A DNA stretch of 64,000 nt from positions 868,001 to 932,000 of the forward strand of contig NZ_CP076128.1 of assembly GCF_018736065.1 (NCBI RefSeq), given 5' to 3'. Both the position numbers and the translations under genes were made by a program. Source of the stretch: Flammeovirga kamogawensis (GTDB taxonomy: Bacteria > Bacteroidota > Bacteroidia > Cytophagales > Flammeovirgaceae). The notes under the pieces are model-generated. The model searched no databases. It had not been told where the DNA came from and saw nothing but the letters and a program-made list of their open reading frames with translations. How positions within the stretch are numbered: the first letter of the stretch is position 1; every line of letters begins with the position of its first letter. Shown here in pieces: positions 1 to 9,304 of this stretch.

Positions 1-3000
1 GTAATGAAACTATAAATGGCTACAATTACTCTTGGAGTGTTGCAAGTATTGATGGTTTTAATGGATCTGCTTCTGATGTAATTAATGGTCAAGCTGCTAA
101 TCAGAATTTTGAAATTCATTTTGAAGATGATGACTTTTCAAATGGTCGATCTCAAATTGAAGTTACAATGGAACTTACAATAGTTAATCCGAATGGTAGT
201 TCTTGTACTGCAACACAACAACACACACTTATTTTCTTCAGAGTTCCACATATCAATTTTGATGTAGTTAAGTCTGCAAATGATAGTTGTACCAACTTAA
301 TAACTGTCTCTCCTTTTAATGAAGTGATTTCTGATTACCAATATCAATGGACAAAAATCTCTACTACAAATGGATCAGTATCTGAAGTAGATGTTACTGC
401 AAGAGATTTAGTTACTCAGAATCCTATATTTAATAATGGAGAGACTCAAATAGATGTTCGTTATGAATTATCTATCATTAATAGTAACCCGAATGCTAGC
501 CAACCTTGTATTACTACAAAAGAAGTAGACGTTTCATTCTTTAAAACCCCCGTGTTAAATACTACACTTTCTACTTCAATAATTGGCTGTAGTGACAATG
601 TCAGTTTAAAAGCATTGACTTTCCCGATCACTTCATCACAAATGAATAATTATATATTCGATTGGCAGATGAGTTCTCTTAGTGGAGGTACAATAGATAC
701 TTTAAGCAGTTATGATAGTTTACATATTAATGTTAATCAATTTGCAAGCGGATCTGGAGAAATTAATGTAACAATTGATATTGATGGAAAAAATGCACAC
801 CAAGAAAACAGTTGTTTCAGTACTGAAAGTGAATTTTTTACATTCTATAGAACACCAAATATCACTTTAAGTCCATCAGCTACTGATTTATGTGAAGATC
901 AAATTTTCTCAATTACAACAGGAGAAGAACTTGTTAGTCACTTTGATTATAATTGGACTATTACGGTAACTGATGATATTAATTTAAATACAGGGTCAGT
1001 GGATACTTCTTCTTATAATACAAGAGGTCATCAATTAGAATTAAGAAACCCTAGTTTCCCAATAGGCGCATCATATATAGAAATTGAGGCTACTTTAAAT
1101 GTTTCAAACGGTTCGAGTGGATGTTCTGATTTAGCAACAACTACTATACGTTTCCACAAACAGCCTACTCTTTCATTAATATCCTCTCCTATAGTATCTT
1201 GTGAAACTGGTTTTATTACACTTCGCCCAACTCAAAATGAAGTAACCAATTTTAACTACACATGGGAACAACTTGATATTACAAGTGACTCTGATTCAAT
1301 TTTAAATGCAAGTATTACGGAAACACCTTCGGGTTCTGCATACGAAATGAATCTGACTAGTCCTACTTTCCCTCATGGTGCAGCACAATTAACCGCACGA
1401 TATAAATTAACTATTTCTAATCCATCAAACCCTTATTGTACACAAGTAAGTGATTCTATTGATATAACTTTCTTTAGAAACCCAATTACAGAAATTCCTA
1501 CTACTGTTCAAGGAAGTTGTAATCAAACGAGTATTAATATTCAGCCAAATAACGAAGAGTTTATTAGCAATTTTAATTACGCATGGACAATTGATCAAAT
1601 AGATTCGGACATTTCTACTAATGATAACAGAGGAAATGTAACAATATCAAACACTAGTGGTTACAACCCAGATTTCATACTAAACACAATGCCTGATGAT
1701 GCGTCATCATTAACGGCTCATTTATCATTATCAACTGATAATGTATTTAATAATTGTGGAACAGGTACTGATCAATCTTCTATTACATTCTTAAGAACAC
1801 CTACTGTTATTTTACCTGCTGATTTGGGAGGTTGTCAGGAACAAGTATTTACTATAACACCTTTAGATACATACTGGAGCGGCATGAATTACAATTGGAG
1901 TATTATTTCTTTATCAGGTGGTAGAATAAATACACAATCTGATTTCAATACTAACTCAGCAACTTTGGCTGACCCAATTTTTAATTCGAATTCTCATGAA
2001 GTAGTTGCTCGACTGGTATTAAATGTCAATAATAAATTAGACACTTCATGTAGTAGTGCAGATACAATGACCGTAGTTTTCCATAGAACCCCTACTGCTG
2101 AATTTACAATAGATAAAGGTTTTGGTTGTCAAATGGAAACAATTTTCTTCTCTACAAGAAATGCTATTACACCACAAGAAGGTAGTATTTTTGAATGGGA
2201 TTTTGATAATGATGGAAATTATGAGGTACAATCAACGGGTGATACGACAAGTATATTTAATACAATCGGTACACACACTATTAAACTTAGAATTACAACT
2301 CCAGCAGGTTGTATTTCACCTGTGTATTCGCAAGATATTCATATCTATGAAATCCCAACTCCTAGTTTTACTGTAAATGATATATGTATTGGGGAAACAG
2401 CTCAATTTATAAATACTACTGCTCAACTTAATCAAGCTGGTGATCATGGTATTAAGAATGTGAAATGGGACTTTGATTTTAATGAAGACAATGGAGCACT
2501 TTTCGATGCATTTGATCGTGATGCATCATTTACCTATACTCAACCTGGGACATATAAAGTACTAGTTGAGGTAACAAACAATGGAGGTTGTACAAATACA
2601 TTTATCGATTCTGTAATTGTTACTCCATTACCAGTTATTACAATGGAAAGTGATATATGGATTTGTGAAGGATTAACAACAACATTAACTCCACAAGTAA
2701 ATGTTCCTGTCACCTATTCATGGAGTACTGGATCTACTGCTGATAGTATTTTAGTTGGTCCATTAGAAGAAACTACTTATTCTGTTGAGGTAACAAATGA
2801 ACAGGGTTGTATTAATACACATCAAATAACTGTTCATGTAGTTCCTGATGTTATTGCAGAGTGGGAACAAGAATCATGTGATTTAGAGCCTATTACTTTT
2901 GATGGTAGAATACCTGAATATCCTGGTGTAGTAGAATCATTCTTATGGAGTAATGGAGCAACCACTCCAACAATTGATGTTCTAGAAAATGGAGTTTATA

Positions 3001-3605
3001 CAGTTACTACACGAGTTCAACACGAGTCTGGTACAATGTGTGAATTTGTACATGATTTTACTGCTACTTTCCATCCTAATCCAGTACAAGTTTTACAAGA
3101 CACTACGTTCTGTTTTGAAACTGGTGATAAATTAGATGTTGCAGCTGTTGAAGGTGATAATTATACCTACCAATGGAGCACAGGAGAAACTTCTAGAGTT
3201 ATTACAAGAGACCGTAGTGGTATCTTAACTGTAATTGTAACTGATGAAAGCCATGCTACAAGATGTGCAACTATAGATACTATAAATGTAAATCAAATTT
3301 GTCCTGCTAGGTTACATTCACCTAATGCCTTTACACCTAATGGAGATGGTACAAATGATGAATTTTTATTAGAGCCTGCCTATGCTGTAGATATAGATTT
3401 CCATATTTATAACAACTGGGGCGAATCAATTTTCCATAAAGTATATACCGACTCATTTGAGGCGAGTACTCCAGGAAATGGTTGGGATGGTACTTATAAA
3501 GGTGCTAAAATGATGTCAGGATCTTATACTTATTCAGTAAGGTATACGAGTCAGAAAGATGGTTCAGTAACAGAAAAAACGGGACAAATACTATTAATTA
3601 GATAA
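1..3605 (+). CDS. T9SS type B cargo: giant repeat protein with gliding-motility-associated C-terminal domain (5' partial)
   Basis: The frame is open from base 3 with no start, so the N-terminus lies before the window; about 1,200 residues are visible. At least six Ig-like modules of about 100 residues follow one another. Each starts near a Cys, has a Y/F-x-W motif about 20-25 residues later, and ends in a strand like FFRxP or FLRTP. Next come two PKD-like modules (FEWDFDNDG, VKWDFDFNEDNG), three short modules with YSWSTG / FLWSNG / YQWSTG, and a C-terminal domain beginning PNAFTPNGDGTNDEF at about 3321. That last domain is the TIGR04131-type signal for type IX secretion, so the product should be exported to the surface or medium, plausibly as an adhesin or sheath-like protein (inferred). 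No catalytic domain is visible. The protein ends LLIR, as expected for this sorting domain. Confidence 0.93.
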   Translation, partial: NETINGYNYSWSVASIDGFNGSASDVINGQAANQNFEIHFEDDDFSNGRSQIEVTMELTIVNPNGSSCTATQQHTLIFFRVPHINFDVVKSANDSCTNLITVSPFNEVISDYQYQWTKISTTNGSVSEVDVTARDLVTQNPIFNNGETQIDVRYELSIINSNPNASQPCITTKEVDVSFFKTPVLNTTLSTSIIGCSDNVSLKALTFPITSSQMNNYIFDWQMSSLSGGTIDTLSSYDSLHINVNQFASGSGEINVTIDIDGKNAHQENSCFSTESEFFTFYRTPNITLSPSATDLCEDQIFSITTGEELVSHFDYNWTITVTDDINLNTGSVDTSSYNTRGHQLELRNPSFPIGASYIEIEATLNVSNGSSGCSDLATTTIRFHKQPTLSLISSPIVSCETGFITLRPTQNEVTNFNYTWEQLDITSDSDSILNASITETPSGSAYEMNLTSPTFPHGAAQLTARYKLTISNPSNPYCTQVSDSIDITFFRNPITEIPTTVQGSCNQTSINIQPNNEEFISNFNYAWTIDQIDSDISTNDNRGNVTISNTSGYNPDFILNTMPDDASSLTAHLSLSTDNVFNNCGTGTDQSSITFLRTPTVILPADLGGCQEQVFTITPLDTYWSGMNYNWSIISLSGGRINTQSDFNTNSATLADPIFNSNSHEVVARLVLNVNNKLDTSCSSADTMTVVFHRTPTAEFTIDKGFGCQMETIFFSTRNAITPQEGSIFEWDFDNDGNYEVQSTGDTTSIFNTIGTHTIKLRITTPAGCISPVYSQDIHIYEIPTPSFTVNDICIGETAQFINTTAQLNQAGDHGIKNVKWDFDFNEDNGALFDAFDRDASFTYTQPGTYKVLVEVTNNGGCTNTFIDSVIVTPLPVITMESDIWICEGLTTTLTPQVNVPVTYSWSTGSTADSILVGPLEETTYSVEVTNEQGCINTHQITVHVVPDVIAEWEQESCDLEPITFDGRIPEYPGVVESFLWSNGATTPTIDVLENGVYTVTTRVQHESGTMCEFVHDFTATFHPNPVQVLQDTTFCFETGDKLDVAAVEGDNYTYQWSTGETSRVITRDRSGILTVIVTDESHATRCATIDTINVNQICPARLHSPNAFTPNGDGTNDEFLLEPAYAVDIDFHIYNNWGESIFHKVYTDSFEASTPGNGWDGTYKGAKMMSGSYTYSVRYTSQKDGSVTEKTGQILLIR

Positions 3606-3789
3606 CACTATATAAATTATAAAAGTGGAAAAAGGAATGATTTTAATATAAATAAGCTAGAAATCATATGATTTTTGTATCTTAGCTTCAATAGTATTCG
3701 TCAATAAATACTACTGTTCAAACGGAATACAATTAACATTAAGTTTTGTGTATTTCTTTTTTTAATCTAAATCCCTAACTCTACTGTTC

Positions 3790-4392
3790 ATGAGGAAGAT
3801 TTTTTTAACCCTTGGACTACTTTTAAGTTCTTATATAGTTTTTGGTCAAGGTGTTATGATTGCCGCTAAAGTTGGTACTAATATCTCAAAAATAAGAACC
3901 AATCGTACAAACGATTTTTCTTATAAACCAAATCTTACCTTTGGTGGTGTTGTAGAAGCTGCTACAAGTGATGTTTTTTCACTTCAAGCAGAATGTTTGT
4001 ACAGCATGATCAAATCAAAATCTATGGGTACAACTGTTAGTTTAAACTATGTTGACATACCATTATTAGCAAAATTTACTGTTGGAAAAAAAAATAGATT
4101 CTTTTTTAATCTTGGTCCAATGGTTAGTGTATTAGCTAAAGCAAAAGAAAATGGACCAACAAATATTATTGATGGCTCACTTTCTCCATCAGAAAGTACA
4201 AATGATAGAAATGTAAATCGTTATTTAAATGATTCTAATATTTCTTTAGTATTTGGAATTGGAGCTATGGTAGATAATATCATGATAGATTTTAGGTACA
4301 TAGCTGGTTTATCTGACATTACAAGAGTTAGTGGAGACGATTTATCAATCAGCAGATTTGATGTAACATTAGCGTATGCATTAGTATTCTAA
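3790..4392 (+). CDS. Small outer-membrane beta-barrel protein (porin-like, PorT/OMP_b-brl type)
   Basis: This 200-residue protein has a clear signal peptide (MRKIFLTLGLLLSSYIVFGQ, cleavage after GQ). It then shows alternating hydrophobic strands ending in an aromatic/aliphatic C-terminus (DVTLAYALVF), typical of small Bacteroidetes outer-membrane beta-barrels. Motifs such as KVGTNISKI and GFG/GIGAMVDNIMIDFRY fit the 'outer membrane protein beta-barrel domain' families. It follows the T9SS cargo gene by about 185 bp. Such pairs sometimes resemble PorP/SprF-cargo pairs, but this protein is much shorter than PorP/SprF (about 300 residues), so I do not call it that. Substrate and exact role are unknown. 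Confidence 0.8.
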   Translation: MRKIFLTLGLLLSSYIVFGQGVMIAAKVGTNISKIRTNRTNDFSYKPNLTFGGVVEAATSDVFSLQAECLYSMIKSKSMGTTVSLNYVDIPLLAKFTVGKKNRFFFNLGPMVSVLAKAKENGPTNIIDGSLSPSESTNDRNVNRYLNDSNISLVFGIGAMVDNIMIDFRYIAGLSDITRVSGDDLSISRFDVTLAYALVF

Positions 4393-4423
4393 CGAGAATA
4401 TTTATAATAAATCTTTACAGAAC

Positions 4424-4466
4424 AAGCCAAAATACATATTCATAATGTATTTTGGCTTTGTTTTTT
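4424..4466 (+). terminator. Intrinsic terminator after the beta-barrel gene
   Basis: A perfect 14-bp stem (4424-4437 with 4445-4458) with a 7-base loop is followed by a T-rich tract (TGTTTTTT). It lies between the beta-barrel gene and adenine deaminase, so deaminase is probably transcribed separately. Confidence 0.85.
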
Positions 4467-4488
4467 ACACAACATTATAAGAGGAAAA

Positions 4489-6105
4489 ATGGCAACAGAA
4501 ATCAAAGGAAATATTGTAGATGTTCATAAACGAATGATTTACCCTGGTTGTATCACAATAGAAGGTAAACGTATTAAATCGATAAAATACGATGAATCTT
4601 CAAAAGGTATAAATAAATATATAGTTCCAGGTTTTGTAGATGCACATATTCATATTGAAAGCTCAATGCTTGCCCCTGTTGAATTTGCCAAAATTGCAGT
4701 TAGACATGGTACTGTTGCTACAATTTCTGACCCACATGAAATTGCCAACGTAGTTGGTATTGAAGGCGTACATTACATGATTGAAAATGGAAAACAAACC
4801 CCTTTTAAATTCAATTTCGGAGCCCCTTCATGCGTTCCTGCAACTGCATTCGAGACTGCTGGTGATACTATAAGTGTAAGTCAAATAGAAGAATTACTTG
4901 CCAATGATGATATAAAATATTTATCTGAAATGATGAATTGGCCAGGAGTACTTCAAAATGATGCTGATGTAATGGCGAAAATTAGAATTGCAAAAGCAGC
5001 CAATAAACCTGTAGATGGACATGCTCCAGGGTTAAAAGGAAAAAATTTAATTAAATATGCTGCAGCAGGAATCTCCACTGACCATGAAAGTTTTGAATTA
5101 GATGAAGCAATTCATAAAATTGAAAATGGGATGAAGATTCAAATACGTGAAGGGTCAGCTGCAAAGAATTTCGAAGCCCTATCCCCGCTTCTTAAGTCGC
5201 ACCCTGCAAAATTAATGTTCTGTACAGATGACTCTCATCCACATGAGCTAATACATGGCCACATGGATAAATTTATTAAAAGAGCATTAGATATGGGAAC
5301 TGATTTATTTGATGCAATCAAGATAGCCTCTATACATCCAATTGAACATTACAACCTAGATGTTGGGCAATTAAGAGAAGGAGATTATGCAGATTTTGTC
5401 ATCATCAATAACATGAGCAATTTCACTCCAATAGCTACATATATCAATGGAGTAAAAGTTGCTGAAGATGGAAAGGAACTTTTTTCTACACCAACTGCAC
5501 AAATAATAAATAAGTTTAATTGCCAACCTAAAAAAGCAAGTGATTTTAATTTATCATTAGATGGCAAAAATAAAGTAAGAGTTATTGTTGCTCACGATGG
5601 GCAATTAATTACTTCTGAAGAGAAGCACGATATAAATTCTTTGAAAGAAAATGATGTACTTAAGATAGCTGTAGTCAACCGATATAAAGACGCACCTGTA
5701 GCTGTGGCATATATTAAAGGTTTTGGGTTAAAAGATGGTGCTATTGCTTCTACTGTAGCTCATGACTCACATAATATCGTTGCTGTAGGCGTTAATGATG
5801 AAGCGATTGCTGCCGCAGTGAATAAAGTAATTGATATGAAAGGTGGACTTTGTATCAAAAATACTACTAAAGAAGCAACATTTGCATTACCAATTGCTGG
5901 ATTGATGACAAATATCGATGGAGAATCGGCTGCCAAAAAATATATTCAACTTCTTGAAACTGCAAAAGAGTTTGGTTCTACCCTTCACGACCCATATATG
6001 ACACTATCTTTTATGGCATTATTGGTAATTCCTCAATTAAAAATAAGTGATAAAGGTTTGTTTGATGGGAAAACATTCAATTTTGTAAATTTATTTGTTG
6101 ATTAA
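4489..6105 (+). CDS. ade: Adenine deaminase
   Basis: Hydrolyses adenine to hypoxanthine and ammonia in purine salvage (EC 3.5.4.2). The 538 residues match the usual bacterial length (about 540-600). The amidohydrolase metal motif HxH is at residues 53-55 (FVDAHIHIESSM). Family motifs DPHE (81-84), DGHAPG (176-181), STDHE (196-200) and CTDD (245-248) follow in order, and the adenine deaminase C-terminal domain contains VAHDSHN and a DP-rich end. The ATG start is 30 bases after the upstream terminator. It is a stand-alone gene with no purine-transport neighbour. Confidence 0.97.
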   Translation: MATEIKGNIVDVHKRMIYPGCITIEGKRIKSIKYDESSKGINKYIVPGFVDAHIHIESSMLAPVEFAKIAVRHGTVATISDPHEIANVVGIEGVHYMIENGKQTPFKFNFGAPSCVPATAFETAGDTISVSQIEELLANDDIKYLSEMMNWPGVLQNDADVMAKIRIAKAANKPVDGHAPGLKGKNLIKYAAAGISTDHESFELDEAIHKIENGMKIQIREGSAAKNFEALSPLLKSHPAKLMFCTDDSHPHELIHGHMDKFIKRALDMGTDLFDAIKIASIHPIEHYNLDVGQLREGDYADFVIINNMSNFTPIATYINGVKVAEDGKELFSTPTAQIINKFNCQPKKASDFNLSLDGKNKVRVIVAHDGQLITSEEKHDINSLKENDVLKIAVVNRYKDAPVAVAYIKGFGLKDGAIASTVAHDSHNIVAVGVNDEAIAAAVNKVIDMKGGLCIKNTTKEATFALPIAGLMTNIDGESAAKKYIQLLETAKEFGSTLHDPYMTLSFMALLVIPQLKISDKGLFDGKTFNFVNLFVD

Positions 6106-6344
6106 ACTCCAATTAATATCGGAAAAAGTCAATAAATATGTGAATAAATATCAATCGCAAACTAATTATTCACAAGCAACATTAATTGATAAATAAGGTA
6201 AAAATGAAGATTTTGATAGAAAGATCATTTCGATTCAAAAAAATAGAAGTAAATAATTAAAAATAAATTGTTCTATTTCAATCATTTAAAAAATAATTAA
6301 AAAAAACTTTAATTTTTATTTTGCATTGTACGGAATTAATCCCC

Positions 6345-6352
6345 TATATTTG
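6345..6352 (+). promoter_or_regulatory. Promoter -7 element for tRNA-Met
   Basis: TATATTTG exactly matches the Bacteroidetes -7 consensus TAnnTTTG and lies 21 bases before the mature tRNA 5' end. Candidate -33 TTG trinucleotides occur at 6321-6323 and 6326-6328. Confidence 0.75.
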
Positions 6353-6373
6353 CAACGCTTTCAAGGAAAAGCA

Positions 6374-6447
6374 GCTCCCATAGCTCAGTTGGTTAGAGCA
6401 TCTGACTCATAATCAGAGGGTCACAGGTTCGAGCCCTGTTGGGAGCA
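6374..6447 (+). tRNA. tRNA-Met (anticodon CAU, elongator type)
   Basis: A full cloverleaf of 74 bases can be drawn. The acceptor stem pairs 6374-6380 with 6440-6446, the D arm carries TAGCTCAGTTGGTTAGAGC, the anticodon stem pairs 6401-6405 with 6413-6417 around loop CTCATAA (anticodon 6408-6410), and the T stem pairs 6423-6427 with 6435-6439 around TTCGAGC. CCA is not encoded. The paired G1-C72 and the absence of GGG/CCC in the anticodon stem exclude initiator tRNA. A tRNA-Ile2 with lysidine at C34 has the same DNA anticodon and cannot be fully excluded, although the body resembles elongator Met. Confidence 0.95.
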
Positions 6448-6455
6448 CAATAATT

Positions 6456-6487
6456 GGCTAGTAACTTGTTTTGCTAGCCTTTTTTTT
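6456..6487 (+). terminator. Intrinsic terminator of tRNA-Met
   Basis: GGCTAG (6456-6461) pairs with CTAGCC (6474-6479), followed by eight T residues, immediately downstream of the tRNA. Confidence 0.85.
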
Positions 6488-6616
6488 GCATTTATACAAT
6501 ATTGAATCGTTATTAATTTCAATTATATAGAGATAAATACGATTTAATTTCTTAAAATTGCATTTCGTGCATTTTACTAGTTTATAAATGCCACTAAGAA
6601 ATTTAATGTCAACATT

Positions 6617-6624
6617 TAGTTTTG
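6617..6624 (+). promoter_or_regulatory. Candidate -7 element before the zinc-ribbon gene
   Basis: TAGTTTTG matches TAnnTTTG. The apparent upstream TTG start at 6622 lies inside it, so translation more likely begins at the ATG at 6634. A transcription start about 7 bases after the element would leave a leader of only a few bases. No clear -33 TTG is visible. Confidence 0.45.
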
Positions 6625-6633
6625 CCAATCCCT

Positions 6634-7425
6634 ATGGAGAATACAGTCGCCCAAAGAATCGAAGCGCTTTCGAAAGTACAACAAATCGATAGCGAACTAG
6701 ATGCAATCCGCAAATTACGCGGCGACCTGCCGGAAGAAGTTCAAGACCTAGAGGATGAGATCATAGGTTACGAGACTCGTATAGATAACTTAGAAAGAGA
6801 TCTTTCAGACGTCGAGGCAAATATTGATCAATTAAGAGGTAAAATTCAAGACTTCAAAAAGCGTATTGTTTATCTTGAAGAGCAACAAATGAATGTTAGA
6901 AATAACAGAGAGTTTGATGCAATCAACAAGGAGATGGAGATGTTAGATCTTGATATCCAAGTTGCTCAAAAGAAAATTCGCGACAACGAGGCAGATGAGA
7001 AAGTAAAGCGTGAAAGAGTTGTAAATACTAAAACTGCACTAGAAGAGCGTAGAAAAGATTTACTAACAAAAAAATCAGAGCTTGACGAAATCATGGCTGA
7101 AAGTGAAGTTGATGAACAAAAACTTCTTAAGCAACGTGATAAAGCTACAAAACATCTTGATGAAAGATTATTAAGATCTTACAGCAAGATCAGAGATAAC
7201 TCTTCTAATGGTTTAGCAGTTGTAACTGTAAAAAGAGGTGCTTGTGGTGGTTGTTTCAACACTGTCCCTCCTCAGAGACAAGCTGATATCCGTGAGAAAA
7301 AGAAATTAATCGTATGTGAACACTGCGGTAGAGTTTTAACTGATGTCGAGGTAATCGAAGAAGTTGAAGCGGCTCCAAAACGTCGTTCTACAAGAGGAAG
7401 AAAAGCTGCAACTAAGAAAAAATAG
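6634..7425 (+). CDS. Coiled-coil C4 zinc-ribbon protein (DUF164 / CdsZ-like)
   Basis: The 263-residue protein is a long charged coiled coil (residues about 5-180, rich in E/K/L heptads) followed by a zinc ribbon with Cys204-x2-Cys207 and Cys228-x2-Cys231 (ACGGC ... VCEHC). The C-terminus is basic (KRRSTRGRKAATKKK). This is the architecture of the DUF164 'C4-type zinc ribbon' family, found widely in bacteria and described in Chlamydia as an adaptor-like type III secretion accessory. Its role in Bacteroidetes is unknown. The ATG at 6634 is preferred over the TTG 12 bases earlier, which falls in a promoter-like box. It sits directly after tRNA-Met and ends in its own terminator, so it is probably monocistronic. 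Confidence 0.85.
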   Translation: MENTVAQRIEALSKVQQIDSELDAIRKLRGDLPEEVQDLEDEIIGYETRIDNLERDLSDVEANIDQLRGKIQDFKKRIVYLEEQQMNVRNNREFDAINKEMEMLDLDIQVAQKKIRDNEADEKVKRERVVNTKTALEERRKDLLTKKSELDEIMAESEVDEQKLLKQRDKATKHLDERLLRSYSKIRDNSSNGLAVVTVKRGACGGCFNTVPPQRQADIREKKKLIVCEHCGRVLTDVEVIEEVEAAPKRRSTRGRKAATKKK

Positions 7426-7443
7426 TTGATTTTAGTTTCCTCT

Positions 7444-7478
7444 AAAATGCCCGGTATGAATTTATCGGGCATTTTTTT
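7444..7478 (+). terminator. Intrinsic terminator after the zinc-ribbon gene
   Basis: A 10-bp perfect stem (7444-7453 with 7466-7475, core GCCCG/CGGGC) runs into a T tract. Confidence 0.9.
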
Positions 7479-7504
7479 GTTCACTCTATTTTAAAAAACA
7501 GATT

Positions 7505-8116
7505 ATGAAAATTATTTGTATAGGTCGAAATTATGTTGATCACATTGCTGAATTAAATAATGAACGCCCTACAGAACCCGTAATTTTTACAAAGCCCGAA
7601 ACGGCAGTTTTAAAAAACAACGACCCTTTCTACTATCCAGAATTTTCTAATGATATACATCATGAAGTGGAATTGGTAGTAAAAATCTGTAAAGGTGGTA
7701 AGTATATTCAAGAAAAATTTGCTCACAGATACTACGAAGAAGTAGGTTTAGGAATTGATTTTACTGCAAGAGATGTGCAATCGAGATTAAAAGCGAAAGG
7801 TCTTCCTTGGGAACTTGCTAAAGCTTTTAATGACAGCGCCCCTATTTCTAAATTCCAACCTATCGCCAATTTTAAAGATATTCAAGATATTAATTTCAGT
7901 GTATCACTTAATGGTGAAGAAAAACAAAGTGGCAATTCAAGTATGATGCTTTGGAATGTAAATGAAATTATTGCTTTTGTATCTAAATATATCACTTTAA
8001 AGAAAGGAGATTTTATTTTCACTGGAACGCCTAAAGGTGTTGGCCCAGTAAAAATTGGAGATAGAATTGAAGGATTTATTGAAGGTGAAAAATTACTCGA
8101 TTTCGAAGTCAAATAG
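7505..8116 (+). CDS. Fumarylacetoacetate hydrolase family protein (FAHD1/YcgM-like acylpyruvase)
   Basis: At 203 residues this is the short, single-domain FAH form, whose members hydrolyse acylpyruvates or decarboxylate oxaloacetate. The N-terminus MKIICIGRNYVDHIAELNNE is characteristic. The divalent-metal ligands are visible as HHEVE (Glu54, Glu56) and Asp85 in GIDFTARDVQ, and the late FTGTPKGVGPVKIGD motif lines the active site. It is not the tyrosine-degradation enzyme, which is about 420 residues. The next gene starts 8 bases after its stop, suggesting cotranscription. Substrate is inferred only at family level. Confidence 0.88.
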   Translation: MKIICIGRNYVDHIAELNNERPTEPVIFTKPETAVLKNNDPFYYPEFSNDIHHEVELVVKICKGGKYIQEKFAHRYYEEVGLGIDFTARDVQSRLKAKGLPWELAKAFNDSAPISKFQPIANFKDIQDINFSVSLNGEEKQSGNSSMMLWNVNEIIAFVSKYITLKKGDFIFTGTPKGVGPVKIGDRIEGFIEGEKLLDFEVK

Positions 8117-8124
8117 ATAGTTCA

Positions 8125-9291
8125 TTGAAAAAAAAACTACCCGTTTTAGTTACTTTACTCATTGGGATTAATCTATTGATCGGTTGTACAAAAAAAAATA
8201 CAACTGAAAAAGTAGTCATAATAGACAAACCAGAAGTAATTACACCAACAATTGATTCATTATCAAAAGATGAATTCGATGAATTCTATCATATTTTTGA
8301 TTCTACTTTTACCAAACTTCAAAAAACAAGACAATTTAATGGCGTTGTTTTAGGAGGCAAGAAAAAACAAATTGTCTTTAAAAAAGCATTCGGATACAGA
8401 GATATTAGAAGAAGAACTAAGCTACGTGACGATGATATATTTCAATTAGCATCTGTTTCAAAGCAATTTACAGCAGCATCAATTATGCTGTTAGCACAAG
8501 ATACACTATTAGCTTACAGTGATTCTATAAATAAATATTTCCCTGATTTCCCATATGATGGTATTACTATAAAAATGCTACTAGATCACCGTTCTGGTTT
8601 GCCTAATTATATCTATCTAATGGATAGAAAAATAAAAGACAAACATACTTACATTAATAATGATCTGTGTGTTGATTATTTATACGAATATAAGCCGGGT
8701 AAGTATGGCACTCCTGACAAGCGATTTAGATATTCGAATACAGGTTACATGCTTCTTGCAGAAATTGTAGAAAAAGTATCAGGCAAAACATTTGCTGAGT
8801 TTTTAGATGAAAGAATCTTCACTCCATTACACATGGATAGTACTTTCACTTTTGAAAACGAAAGAGCACACCAAGAAAATGTAGCAATAGGTCATTCTAG
8901 TGGGCGAAGGAAATATGAAGATTACCTTCTTGATGGCGTTTTAGGAGATAAAAGTGTATATTCCAACGTAGAAGACATGTTTAAATGGCATGTTGCTTTA
9001 TTGCAAGATTCCTTATTTAAACAAGAAACTTTAGACGAAGCATTTACTTTCCAAAGTCCAAAAAGAAGAGGAAATTACAATTATGGGTATGGTTGGAGAC
9101 TGTTTCATGTTTCAGATGGCACTACAGTTGTTTACCATGGAGGATGGTGGAGAGGGTACTCTACACTTTTTGTTCATTATCCAGAAACAGAAGCATTTTT
9201 AATGATTCTTAGTAACCGTGTTAATCATGCTTTTGTAAATACAAATAATGTATTTAATATATTAGAAATACCAGAGTTTAGAAGACGATAA
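8125..9291 (+). CDS. Serine hydrolase, class C beta-lactamase/PBP4* fold lipoprotein
   Basis: The 388-residue lipoprotein has a lipobox LLIGC with Cys21 as the likely lipidated residue. The penicillin-recognising fold motifs are Ser110-x-x-Lys113 (ASVSK), Tyr203-Ser-Asn (RYSNTG), and His338-Gly-Gly (YHGGWWRGY) in place of KTG. Such proteins are mostly D-Ala-D-Ala peptidases, esterases or amide hydrolases rather than true beta-lactamases, and the substrate cannot be read from sequence. The start is TTG, eight bases after the FAH gene, placed to give a good signal peptide. It lies in a three-gene run with the FAH protein and the methyltransferase. Confidence 0.88.
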   Translation: MKKKLPVLVTLLIGINLLIGCTKKNTTEKVVIIDKPEVITPTIDSLSKDEFDEFYHIFDSTFTKLQKTRQFNGVVLGGKKKQIVFKKAFGYRDIRRRTKLRDDDIFQLASVSKQFTAASIMLLAQDTLLAYSDSINKYFPDFPYDGITIKMLLDHRSGLPNYIYLMDRKIKDKHTYINNDLCVDYLYEYKPGKYGTPDKRFRYSNTGYMLLAEIVEKVSGKTFAEFLDERIFTPLHMDSTFTFENERAHQENVAIGHSSGRRKYEDYLLDGVLGDKSVYSNVEDMFKWHVALLQDSLFKQETLDEAFTFQSPKRRGNYNYGYGWRLFHVSDGTTVVYHGGWWRGYSTLFVHYPETEAFLMILSNRVNHAFVNTNNVFNILEIPEFRRR

Positions 9292-9304
9292 AATTTAAAT
9301 TACA

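Noticed and set aside
3711-3790. 10-bp direct repeat CTACTGTTCA at 3711-3720 and 3781-3790
   Set aside because: Only two copies, with different flanks; chance is a sufficient explanation in AT-rich DNA.
8125-9291. Possible beta-lactamase resistance gene
   Set aside because: The class C fold is present but HGG replaces KTG and the protein is a lipoprotein outside any resistance context; general serine hydrolase is safer.
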